NCBI RefSeq assembly: GCF_014633365.1 | Contig: NC_068351.1 | Location: forward strand, 21,627,366 to 21,691,365 | Direction: 5' to 3' | Length of the DNA: 64,000 nucleotides | Source of the DNA: Diospyros lotus | Lineage: Eukaryota > Streptophyta > Magnoliopsida > Ericales > Ebenaceae | Part shown: positions 22,457-32,631 of the stretch, piece after piece | Numbering within the stretch: position 1 is the first letter of the stretch | Layout of the letters: each line of letters opens with the position of its first letter | Notes under the pieces: model-generated | The model's database searches: none | Seen by the model: the letters and a program-made list of their open reading frames with translations, nothing else | What the model was told of the DNA's origin: nothing | Made by a program: the position numbers and the translations under genes

Positions 22457-22844
22457 ATGGATTTTTGGCAAAGAGCTCGAAGCTTCGCTGGGGAAGCCTC
22501 CAAGCGATCCCAGGAGGTGACGGTGGAAGCCGCGAAGCGCTCACAAGAATTCACGATCAGCTCCTCGTCCAAGCTCGCTGAAATCGTCTTGTTGGCGTCG
22601 AAGCGCTCAAAGGAGATCGCAACGGAGGCGTCCAAACGTGCCAAGGAGGAGGTGCTCAAGCGAGCCGATCAAATTACTCAGATTCCTGCCGCGGCCCTCT
22701 CATCCATCGTAGAGGGCTCATTGTCGCCGAGGGTCGAGGAAGTCAACGCCACTGCGGATCTCGAGAAGTTTGGGGTTACAGATGAGTTGAGGGAGCTTGC
22801 GAAGCGCATGAGCGTCAATACCTTCCGAGATTTTCCGTTGGAAG
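22457..22844 (+). CDS. BSD-domain protein, exon 1
   Basis: The ATG at 22457 opens 129 codons plus one base, ending at a consensus donor GAAG/GTGAGT. The protein starts MDFWQRARSFAGEASKRSQE. It carries an amphipathic helix with 11-residue spaced ASKRS/AAKRS motifs (about residues 14, 25, 47, 58). It ends FGVTDELRELAKRM and NTFRDFPLE, which I recognise from plant BSD-domain proteins as the segment before the BSD core. An in-frame TTG further upstream was not used because this ATG begins the conserved MDFWxxARSF. The exact molecular role of these plant proteins is unknown to me. The exon is GC-rich and intact, unlike the surrounding repeats. Confidence 0.85.
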
Positions 22845-23503
22845 GTGAGTTTTGTTTGGATTTTCATCCTTTTGTTTGGTTTCTGGGGAATTTTGTTGGT
22901 ACGTAAAGAACACTGCATTTGGAAAGACAAATCTTCATCTGTTTCTATGGGCTTTAGATATGCATATATGCGCAAATAATTTACATGCATCTGATTTCCT
23001 CCTGTGAGGAATGTTAATTTGGCTGTATTGAATGGAGATTGAGATTTTGTGTCTCTGTAAAAGGTGGTGAGTGGGATGATGGAATAGCAATGCCATCTGT
23101 TTACGGGGGGAGGGTTAACGGTTATTGGAAAAATGTGGGGAAATACAACAGAGCTGCTAATCGTGATAGGTTTACATACGTAACACTCCACAAACACAGA
23201 GGACATAATAACAACCACCACCACCACCACCCCAGACACAGAGACCCTACACCAAACTGGCGGATTTAAACGTGAGCTCCCCTGGACTGAAACCCAGGGC
23301 AACTCACAACAAAAATTAAAATTTTAAGGTAAAAGTCTAGTCCAGTCCCACTCACCCCACCCTAAAATGCTAGATCTGTCCCTAAACAACTAGAATACCA
23401 CCCACCAAGGATTAGGAGATATATTTTACACTACACGTGCACTCTATCCCCACCTTTCTAGGGAAAGCTTCAAGCTCACGAGCATCCCAATTACATTTCA
23501 TAT

Positions 23504-23982
23504 TGATGAGGAGAACGCCTTCGGTCCCATAATTACGCCAAGACGGATACCTAGTGGCGGTCAAAAGATACATGGCAGACAAGCATCGCCACGTCAATCG
23601 GATAAGCACTCAGTAAAGAAATCTCCGAGACCTCAGGAACAGGCTAACCCACCGAAGGTCACGGAGGCAACAGCTATCCCGAACTCCTCGGAGACGGATA
23701 TTATCGCGAAATCTTTATCGGGAAAGTTCCGAAGAAGGCGGAAGGGAGATCCCGAAGATCCCTCCATGATCCCTATCCCGAGAAAAGGTAAGAGAAAAAG
23801 GTGAGAGATTCTTCTTATCCTTTTCTGAGAGATATAGTTTAAAAGGGACAATTAATCCTAGATCAAGGACTAACTTAATCATCGGAGATTGACCGGGGGA
23901 GCAAGCCCCCGTCTCCATTGCAGGTACCTTCGGAGAGGCAAGAAGGGAGTGTGCGGCTACTACTTCAGAAAATCTATCATCA
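23504..23982 (+). repeat. 5' LTR of the gag-only element
   Basis: Partner of 25217-25669. It contains an extra CGGATAAGCACTCAGTAAAG-type insertion relative to the 3' copy. The TGATGA start and TCATCA end are inverted repeats of each other. Confidence 0.93.
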
Positions 23983-24065
23983 ATTGGCGCCCACCGTGGG
24001 GCCGACATTCTTCTCTTCTATCTCTCCAGTGCAGCAGACAACCTTGCCTTTTTTCTCTACCTTGA

Positions 24066-24890
24066 ATGGCAACCAGAAGACAGCCGTCTAGGGCCGTGGA
24101 GAGCAACCCCATTCCAGAGCCGAGTCAGCAGAATCCTCCCCGAAGCCCGCCGGGGAGAGCTCGGAGTCTGGAGGGCCCTCCACCTCCCCCCGATCGGATA
24201 GCACTCCTGGAGGGTCAAGTGCAGTGATTGACGGAGTTACTCATGGGTTTTCTAGATCGCCAGCATCAGCAAGCCCAGCATTCTCGGGCGGAAGAAAGGC
24301 GCGAGCCCCCAAGAGAAGAGGAGTCCTATCGACGGGATGAGAATCCGCAGAGGCCGGGACAAGATGATGGTCATGGCGAGGCGGCCGAGTCTCTTGACTT
24401 GTCGTTTGTGCAGCAGCGGCAGGAAAGAAGATTGCAGCAGTTAGAGGAGGAAATGGCTGCCCTAAAGCTAAAGACCGGAGAAGCTCAGGGACCAAGGATA
24501 AATCAGCCCCTTAGCCCAGAGATCATGGTGGCCATACCACCGGAGCGTCTCCGTATCCCAGCCATTAAGCGTTACGCAGGGACCTCTGACCCGATGGATC
24601 ACCTTGATCTCTTTACCTCGCATATGATGGTACAGGACGCCTCAGACGTGATGTGGTGTAGGGTTTTCTTGGCCACCTTGGAGGGGCATGCACGGGCTTG
24701 GTATTCAAATCCGGCTCATCATTTCATCGTAAGTTTTGCGCAACTTCGAGGCAGCAGGGTGTTTTTCCCACTCAATAAGCTCTGCGCCGACGGGATTAAA
24801 CCTCCCAGAACCAATTATCGCCATGGCAAAGAGCTAGAAGAAAGAGAGGCAGAAGAAGTGGAAAACGCTTGCCGGCACAAGAAAAGCTAA
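24066..24890 (+). pseudogene. Gypsy-type gag with one in-frame stop
   Basis: The frame begins MATRRQPSRAVESN and runs to a TAA at about 24890, interrupted once by TGA at 24225-24227. After a Glu/Arg-rich coiled segment (LQQLEEEMAALKLK) comes the retrotransposon gag core: IPAIKRYAGTSDPMDHLDLF, then VMWCRVFLATLEGHARAWYS and FAQLRGSRVFF. This core packages element RNA into virus-like particles. No zinc knuckle is seen. The C-terminal part may be frameshifted. Confidence 0.85.
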
Positions 24891-25216
24891 AACTGAAGGA
24901 AAGTCGTGCGGAAAGAGAAGTAGAGGGACTGAGGAGTTCCCATTTTAAAAGTTCAAACTGCGGGAATAAGAGACCAAAGGGCGAGCAATAATGAGCATTG
25001 ATCACCCCGCACTGATAGAGCTCGAAAGACGAAAAGGCCTCGGACAACGCATAGGGAAGGGATACCGCCGTCAAAACCAATCGATTTTCGCGTCCGCCAG
25101 ACACGCAAAAAAAAAAAAGAAGAAAGGAAAAGAAGAAGTTAGATGGAAGAGCCTCAGGAGCTTTACTACTCCTCGAGCCCTTCAAGCCGAAGAGCTCAAG
25201 GAGTGGGGGGGGCAAG

Positions 25217-25669
25217 TGATGAGGAGAACTCCCTCGGTCCCATAATTACGCCAAGACGGATACCTAGTGGCGGTCAAAAGATACATGGCAGACAAGCATC
25301 GCCACGCCAATCAGATACCTCAGGAACAGGCTAACCCACCGAAGGTCACGGAAGCAACAGCTATCCTGAACTCCTCGGAGACGGATATTATCGCGAAATC
25401 TTTATCGGGAACGTTCCGAAGAAGGCGGAAGGGAGATCCCGAAGATCCCTCCATGATCCCTATCCCGAGAAAAGGTAAGAGAAAAAGGTGGGAGATTCTT
25501 CTTATCCTTTTCTGAGAGATATAGTTTAAAAGGGACAATTAATCCCAGATCAAGGACTAACTAAATCATCGGAGATCGACCGGGGGAGCAAGCCCCCGTC
25601 TCCATTACAGGTACCTTCGGAGAGGCAAGAAGAGAGCGTGCGGCTACCACTTCAGAAAATCTATCATCA
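25217..25669 (+). repeat. 3' LTR of the gag-only element
   Basis: Near-identical to 23504-23982. It is preceded directly by a G-rich polypurine tract and followed by the CATAT target duplication. Confidence 0.93.
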
Positions 25670-25769
25670 CATATGAATGTGAACCACATGCCAACAAGTT
25701 TTTGTTTTACATAATTGACAAAAATTTTGTCCTTTATAATTGGCGAAATTAATCTGCCAAAGTGAGTTT

Positions 25770-25987
25770 TTATTTGCCTCTTTTTATAAGACTAATAATA
25801 ACGAGAGCATCTGATTTAATGTTAAACTTACTCTGAACTTTCTCCTCTATCCATGAACTCACTTCCCTTAAAATAAAAGATTCCCTCTTACCCCAAGGGA
25901 GAGCCTTGTTTAGGATTGTTTTTGCTCCTACGAATTCACCATCCTGATCTAGACCAACCATCCAGGCCACTTGATAAAAGTTCTCCT
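25770..25987 (-). pseudogene. LINE-type RNase H fragment, 3' part
   Basis: The minus strand reads VAWMVGLDQDGEFVGAKTILNKALPWGKRES-like segments, then LREVSSWIEEKVQSKFNIKS and DALVIISLIK. This is the RNase H-like domain that follows LINE reverse transcriptases in plants. Its N-terminal portion (KINKNASSVG) continues at 28425-28470, on the far side of the solo LTR inserted at 25988. Confidence 0.75.
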
Positions 25988-28424
25988 TGTAACACCCCCT
26001 CCCCCAAGCTACCTTATTCTCGAGATAACCTAGAAGAGAGCACGCTATGGATCATGAAAGGATCAATAACCAGCCACAAACATACATACATGAGGCGATC
26101 GCTACCAAACTCACATCAATATAACAAACCTTAAGGATTACAAGCACAACTCTATTTAGGTTACATAAAACAAAATAAGTTCTATACAACCACAACATCA
26201 GCTCCCAAGATCTTTGACGAGATAGTAGACCCGTGCGCACATATTTCTACCCATCTTTCTTGCTCGACTCCTCACTCGCTATTTGGTTGCCTTTGCCTGG
26301 AATGGTGGAGAGTACAAAGTGAGCTACAAAGCTCAGAAAGTATAAGAAATAGGAAGGAAAAAACATGACAGACAAAAATTTTATACAGGTGTGGTTAGCG
26401 ATATCCAATAAGCATATAGATGTGGATAATAGATTATAACTCAGGAACCATACACCCACCCATAATGATAATGTCATGCATAACACACATAAAAGCCGGT
26501 AAACACATAACTGACCAGTGGCCTCACATAGCAATATAAAATGCCTCACAATACATATCGGTTTGTAGCTGATACCTGCAATCAGAGAAGCTGTGATACC
26601 TGGTGGACCATAGGTCCTATCTCATATACTCAGCTATAGCCATACATATAAATATCATCTCGCCCAGGATCGTCACCTCTGGGTGAACTCCTCAGTCGTC
26701 ACTACAGGAGCGTAACCCCAATCAGGCTAGTGCCTACTGGTTTTGGGGGATATATCCCGGCAGTACACAACCGCAATGCGCATCAACTCTCATTCCTTCC
26801 ATGCAAATGCAATGCAACAAGTAAGTGGCCACACTTAATGCTCATGCCACAGTAATCATCCGTGCTCCATGAGAACGCATGTAAAGTTCAATGTTCACAC
26901 GCAACAACATGCCCATGATGCACAAATATCACACTATCGAAACATGCCATGTCAGAGGTTAACGTGCTCAACTTAAAATTATTCATATTCCATAATCACG
27001 GCCATCACTATGTGTAAATCACAACAAAAGATGGAACACATGATATCTAGGCCTCAAGAACAAAACATGGTACTTTTTTGGGCGTTCAAGGCAGTAGCAT
27101 GGCATGATGAAAAAGGGACAAACCCCTTATGCCAATAACTTCAACAAAATCACCATTCCTTAGAAATAATGGCAAAGAACAAACCTCACATGGTTGTTAA
27201 AGACATCCCCAAACTCAGACAATAAAACCCCAATCAAACCTTCAACCCGTATTTAAACTTAAGAACAAGAAATATTCCAAGAAGAAGGAAGAGTAGAGAT
27301 AAACTTGCCTTCTTAAGCCTTTTATGTTGCTTAATAGTGGCTAGATACTCTTTGGACAGTAGGGTGTAGCTCACTGTTGAAGAAAAGGAAGAGGGTTTGA
27401 AGAGATACAGAGTATTACGATCAAGAGAGAAAGAGTGCTCTGTTCTAGTGAGATTTTCCTTACAAATTCTTTCTTTTATAATTTCTCAATAAGTCATGTT
27501 TTTCCTTTCATTTATTTTCCTAAATTCCTTTATTATTTCCCAATCCAGAATCTTCTACATGTTTCCTAAGTCAATGGCGGTTCAGGTGATATATATATGT
27601 GTGTGTGTGTGTGTTTGAATCACTGAGGGAGACATTCGAATATAGCTTAAGGCATCCGAATGCTATGTATATATATATATATATTCGTATTCGCAGAGAC
27701 ATTTAGACATCAGATTTAACAAATGTGAGACCTATTCGGATGCTACAGTGGCCTCATTCGGTTGGAAGGGTGGCTATTCGGATAGAAGGGTTTCATTTGC
27801 TAAAAAGTGAATTTTTGGCAATTTTGACACCTTTTCAAATTTTGGACATAACTCTCTCGTCCAAACTCTAATTGAGGTGATTCAAGATGCTATGAAACGA
27901 AAAGAGAAATATCTACAACTTTTATGTTTTGATTTTTGAGAGATTCAGACCCTATCTTGGTCAAAATTGGGGTTTAATGCAAAAACTGCTCAAAGGCTTC
28001 ATAAGCCATTCAGATAACTTAGCTCCTATCCAAATGCCACTCACACAAATTCAAAGAAGTCATCCGAATAAGCTATTGTAGCATCCGGATGACACTCATA
28101 GTCCTTAACTAAATATCAATTTTTGCTTCTCCTATCCGGATAATAAGCAATCTATTCGAATAGGTGACCCAAAAACTCATAAGACCATCTAAATACCTCA
28201 AATTCTATCCGAATAAGACCCAAAACTCATATGAATGTTCTTCAACCTTCACTCTTAAATCTCAATTAGTATTTTTTTTTTCCTAAGTCCTTCAAAACAC
28301 TAACATACGTACTTATTCACACCACACTAAATCCCAAGCTTACTTAACAAATAATTTTATCTACGAAACACAAAATAATATCAAGTTATTTATTAATATT
28401 GGCCCCCATCTTCAAGTCATTACA
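25988..28424 (-). repeat. Solo gypsy-type LTR
   Basis: The 2.44-kb segment starts TGTAACACCCCCT and ends CAAGTCATTACA, with a perfect target duplication CTCCT at 25983-25987 and 28425-28429. No internal region or second LTR is present, so it is a solo LTR. Orientation is tentative: a block similar to the reverse complement of the 16.3-kb LTR block lies near 26690. It carries (AT)n(TG)n microsatellites at 27588-27615 and 27665-27684, and a cluster of ATTCGAAT/ATCCGGAT palindromes (27634-28214). Confidence 0.88.
27634..28214. repeat. Paired ATTCGAAT-type palindromes in the solo LTR
   Basis: Variants of A-T-(T/C)-C-G-(A/G)-A-T begin at 27634/27654, 27734/27756/27776, 28008/28028, 28062/28083, 28134/28154 and 28187/28207. 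Partners are 20-22 bp apart while distances between pairs vary. Confidence 0.75.
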
Positions 28425-28470
28425 CTCCTACAGAACTAGCATTTTTGTTTATTTTAAGGTCATCTAATGG
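28425..28470 (-). pseudogene. LINE-type RNase H fragment, 5' part
   Basis: The minus strand reads LKINKNASSVG, the N-terminal strand of a LINE-type RNase H (usually VKINVDAS). It is contiguous with 25770-25987 once the solo LTR and one CTCCT copy are removed, allowing one frameshift. Confidence 0.55.
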
Positions 28471-28638
28471 TAGTCTATTCTAGTGCTCAGACATTTTACT
28501 ATTCGGTTTAAAAGTTGTGTGACTTATTTCGTCACTTGATAACAACTCATTGAATGGCAAATTGGGTGGGGGAAGGGGTTGGTCCCTAAACAAAAATTCT
28601 AGTTTTGTAGGAGAATAATTTAAGAAGTGTTGTTAATT

Positions 28639-29197
28639 TGTTGGAAAAGTATTTTTAAAATATTATCTAATTTAAATAGGATTAAAATTAGAAAATATTA
28701 TCTTTTGCATTAATATATTAGAATTGTTCTCCCAACCCTTTTACTTATTCTTCTCTATTTATTCTTCATTTTCTCATTTGTTTTTATCATGTGATAATTG
28801 TGACTCAAAATTCAAATTCATCTGAGATTAGGACTCCTAATTTAATCATGATTAAGATTCCGAATTTGACTGTGATTGGAATTTATCTTAAATTGAAGAC
28901 TTATCTTCTTGGCTTATCTTCTGATTAGAATATAATTTCTTGCGTACATCTATAGATAAGTGTTAGGCCTATAAAAATGTGCCCAATACACTAAAATTAT
29001 TATAGTAATATCATCTTAGAAATATTTTGGTAGTAGATATATTACTATAGTAGTATCAATATCATCATAGTGATATTTTATTCTTTCTGTTCGTGGTTTT
29101 CCCAATTTGGGTTTTTCACATTCAATTCTGTGTTTGGTTTGTATGTTTAATGGTTTGATTGTTATTTGTTATTTGTTATCAATCCAAAATCATAACA
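28639..29197 (+). repeat. Probable copia 5' LTR with primer site
   Basis: It starts TGTTGGAAAAG, ends CATAACA and is followed by AACTAGCATCAGAGCTG. That is a degraded form of the copia leader and initiator tRNA-Met primer site (TGGTATCAGAGC). No second LTR was found, so the limits are provisional. Sequence 29198-29576 would be the leader, cut by the next element. Confidence 0.4.
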
Positions 29198-29576
29198 AAC
29201 TAGCATCAGAGCTGTTTGATGAAACCATAAGCTTTTGATAGATCTTAGCCGTTGGATTTGCAACTTTTCATCATCTATGGTTTCTAGTTGCCTAGCCGCC
29301 ACCTTTAACTATCGTCGCCTCTGTCACCATTAACTGCCACCTTCTCACCTAATGTCACCACCACCACCGATCATTACAGACACTGTTTCAACATCTTTTC
29401 AGTCACCTGCCCACCTTGTCAGATGCCCTTCGACTATTCGTCTTCCACGACTATCGACCCTCCTTTAACAAAACATCGATGACTCCTTCTTTCCCTACGA
29501 TTCTACAACTTCACCTTTTATCCTCTATTAACCACCACCTCCTTCAACATCATCCATCACCACCGTTGACCCTCTT

Positions 29577-31600
29577 TGATGAGAATCATGGAGGGCCGAC
29601 TAACAAACAAGCAATCAGATCAGTTAATCCAGTCAACCGTGTCAAACTTGAATGGATATTAATTCATTTTTTACTAGGATTCTTGTTTAGCAAGTTATTT
29701 ACTTATTTCTTATGTAATTTAGGATTGGGTTAGTTTTATTATTCCAACTTGTAGTTGGATTAGGTTAGTTTTGTTATTCCAACTTGTAGTTGGATTGGGT
29801 TCTTTTGTTATTATTACTTATATTTGGATTGGCCTAACTAAAACCCATTAGATTTAGGATTTAGTTTATGACTAGGTTTAGGATTTTTATTAGTTTTCAA
29901 GTAGAATTAGAATTTAATTATTTTTTTCTATTTAAAGGTTTTTCCATTGAAAACATTAGAGGGGAGGAGATTATGAATTGAATTTGAGAGATTTCTCTTT
30001 TTCTATCTTGTTCTTCAATGAACAAAATTTTGAACTTATAAAATGATTGATTTCTTTGTGGCGTTCAAGACATGAACTTATAAAAGATCTGGGCAGTCTT
30101 TGTGGTGTTCAACAACACAATTCTTGGTTCTTGTTTTTTCATATCAACGGGTTTAGATTTTAATATAATATAGGTTCTTGGTTCGTGAATCAACGAGTCA
30201 AGAATTCTTTGCCTTATATCCGATTTTGGCTTTTCTAGGGTTCTTTCCAATCTTTTGTGGGTGCCTTTGGCTTCATTCCATCGCAGGTTCACATCAATTG
30301 GTATTAGAGCTCCGGATTACGTATCACTATAGCCATCGACCTATACCTCGATAGCCTTGCCTTCAGCTTCTCTGATTGCTTGTCATTATCGATAGAATTC
30401 GAACCTCCGCCTTGTCGTCCGATCGCTAATGGTTCTCAATGTTGTAGCTGATCTTCAAGATTCACCCAGATCTATCCACCAAGATCCATTCACCCATTTC
30501 AGATCTGGTTAACACAAACCTGACCCATTAGACTAGATTTAACCCTCTAGATCTATCCAACCCAAATTTGTCCTGATTTGATGCCTAGATCCACTATCCT
30601 ATTCCATTTTCTATTAAACTTTTATTTATCGATCTTTTTGCATTATTTGGGGTTATTTGATCTTTGTAATAGCTATCTTAAAATATGATATTCTATTGTT
30701 GGACTAGAATATTAGATTTTCTCTATTGTAAGTTAAGATACGTGTAATTTTGGCATAAATCGATTTAGATAATGCACTTTTAGCCTTTGATAAAATGCCA
30801 AAATCATGGAGTATTGAAGAAAAACAACATAAGGATCGTAAGCCCTTATCTGAGATACATCTGCATTTATCGAATCAAATTTTGCAGGGTGTTTTGAAAG
30901 AAAAAACTGTTGCTACTCTATGGTTGAAATTGGAATAGTTGTGTATGACTAAAAACTTGACCAGTAAATTGCATCCAAAACAAAGGTTATATTCTCATCG
31001 AATGACATAAAATATGTCTATTAAAATCCATTTAATAGCTTCTAAGGAAATTGTTTCTGATTTGGAAAGCATGGAGGTTAAATATGATGATGAAGATTTG
31101 GGCTTAATTTTGTTATGTTCTCTATCGGCTTCATATTCAGCTTTTAAATACACCATACTCTATAGTTATGACACTCTCACCTTAGATGAAGTTTATGATA
31201 CTTTGTTCTCAAAAAAGAAAATTGATAATCAATTTTTGAAAAATTTAGAAAATCAAGGAAAGGGTTTGTTGATTAGAGGGAGAACACAAAATAGAAATTT
31301 TGCTTGCAAAGGAAAAAGTAGATCCAAGTTTAGAAATAAAGACAAAATCTGTAATTATTGTAAAAAGAAAGACATAAAAAAAAAGAGGGTTTTAAACTGT
31401 AGAACAAACTTAAGAGATAAGAATTTGATTAGAAAGAAAAACGACCAAAGAGTTTAGGTGAAACTAATGATGTTGAAGATAACAGTAGTAATGGGGAACT
31501 TATAGTTGTAAGTAATGAAATTACCAAGCCTTGTGACGATTGGATCCTTGACACAACATGAACGTTTCATATGCCTCCTAATATCCTTGAATATATTGAA
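29577..31600 (+). mobile_element. Ty1/copia 5' portion (LTR, gag, protease start)
   Basis: The putative LTR 29577-30296 has TGATGAG...CACATCA ends. A primer site TGGTATTAGAGC follows at 30299-30310, then gag (30795-31457) and the beginning of the protease (DDWILDT and FHMPPN around 31535-31575). Coding homology ends at about 31600, so the element is 3'-truncated. A 35-bp tandem duplication at 29730-29800 lies in the LTR. Confidence 0.72.
30795..31457 (+). pseudogene. Ty1/copia gag (UBN2-type)
   Basis: With two in-frame stops the + strand reads DKMPKSWSIEEKQHKDRKPL, then VATLWLKLE, then SMEVKYDDEDLGLILLCSLS and YDTLTLDEVYDTLFSKKK. It ends in a basic nucleocapsid with a degraded zinc knuckle CNYCKKKDIKKKRVLNC, where the His position is lost. 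This is the copia capsid/nucleocapsid. Confidence 0.85.
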
Positions 31601-32286
31601 AAGTATATCGAGCAATATTTGATTGACAAAGCTATTTTTTATTAAAGGCAGCGAAGAAGCTTTAAAAGAATATTTGAATAAAGATTCAAAAAGGCATATA
31701 CTTAGTTTAACAAAAGGCTTATGTACTTAGTCTATTTTCAAAGAGCTTTTATAGAGGAAAGCTTTGAAATATATATATATATATATGGGGACCTGAAGTT
31801 CTCTAATTTAAAGAAAGATATTTTTGTAAGCTTCATACTCCTTGAGCAACCAAAACTAATATTTAGCTGATTTAAAAGATTTATAAATATATGAGTATGA
31901 GGTTTTCCAATATATAATATATAGGAGGTTATAAAATGTTTTTGGAAATCATAATAGTAATTACTTGAAAATCATCAATAAACCAATTTTACTAAAAATA
32001 TTTTTTTAATATTATTTTCTCCATAAATCAAAATAAAAATTTCTCAACAATCTCGTGTATCTCAAGTTCTCACCCTAGCATCTGGTAACAAAGGATAGGA
32101 AAAGAGGGAAGTTGAGGCCATAATATATAGGACCGTACCCAATCATGGAATGAATCGAGCTGTTGACATATCATTTGGCACTTTTAATAAGTTTGTCTAA
32201 CATTCACAACGTCTTTAACATGTCACAACTATAGAAGCACATATATTAGAGCCCGCGCATGAGGTTTGTGTGGAGATGATTTGACT
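31601..32286. other. Unassigned AT-rich sequence
   Basis: No gene found. It lies between the truncated copia and gypsy integrase remnants and has an (AT)n run at 31769-31786. Confidence 0.45.
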
Positions 32287-32631
32287 TAGAGATAATTTGA
32301 CTTATCTAAAGTCACCCGAGCGAATCTTAGATCACCGCGAGTAAGTTCTAAAGAACAAGGTGATCTTGTTAGTCAATATTCAGAGAAACCATCCAAATGA
32401 AGAAGTGACATGGAAGCTCAAGGATGCCATTAAGAAATATGTCATCACTTGTTTAAGGAGATGGAAGTGGAGTGGCAAGACTTGATATACTCGTCCAAAA
32501 TGGTATGGTATTTTTGACTTGTTAATGAAATTGAGTGTTTAGACCAACTAATAGTCCACATTGTTTATTGAAGGCTACAAGTATAAATTGAGAAAAATTT
32601 TGAGGATAAAATTTCTTTAAGAAGGGTTGGC
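32287..32631 (+). pseudogene. Gypsy integrase C-terminus and polypurine tract
   Basis: The + strand reads NLTYLKSPERILDHRE-stop-VLKNKVILLVN, then RNHPNEEVTWKLKDAIKKY. This is the C-terminal tail of Tekay/Del-type gypsy integrases (consensus VLRNK...LV.V.WRNH..EEATWE). Downstream, TGAGGATAAAATTTCTTTAA at 32601-32620 is the conserved block before the polypurine tract, and the 3' LTR starts at 32632. Confidence 0.82.

Larger units (their letters stand above)
23504..25669 (+). mobile_element. Gag-only LTR retrotransposon (TR-GAG-like)
   Basis: Direct LTRs 23504-23982 and 25217-25669 have perfect TGATGA...TCATCA ends. The target duplication CATAT lies at 23499-23503 and 25670-25674. A primer-site-like ATTGGCGCCCACCGTGGGG follows the 5' LTR at 23983. 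A purine tract AGGAGTGGGGGGGGCAAG precedes the 3' LTR. The 1.23-kb internal part holds only a gypsy-type gag (24066-24890). There is no protease, RT, RNase H or integrase, so mobilisation would need enzymes from an autonomous relative. The LTRs differ by a roughly 26-bp indel and a few substitutions, so insertion is fairly recent. Confidence 0.93.

Noticed and set aside
22718..23302. 194-codon open frame on the minus strand
   Set aside because: It overlaps the BSD exon and intron start in antisense; no recognisable motif; the + strand exon explains the openness.
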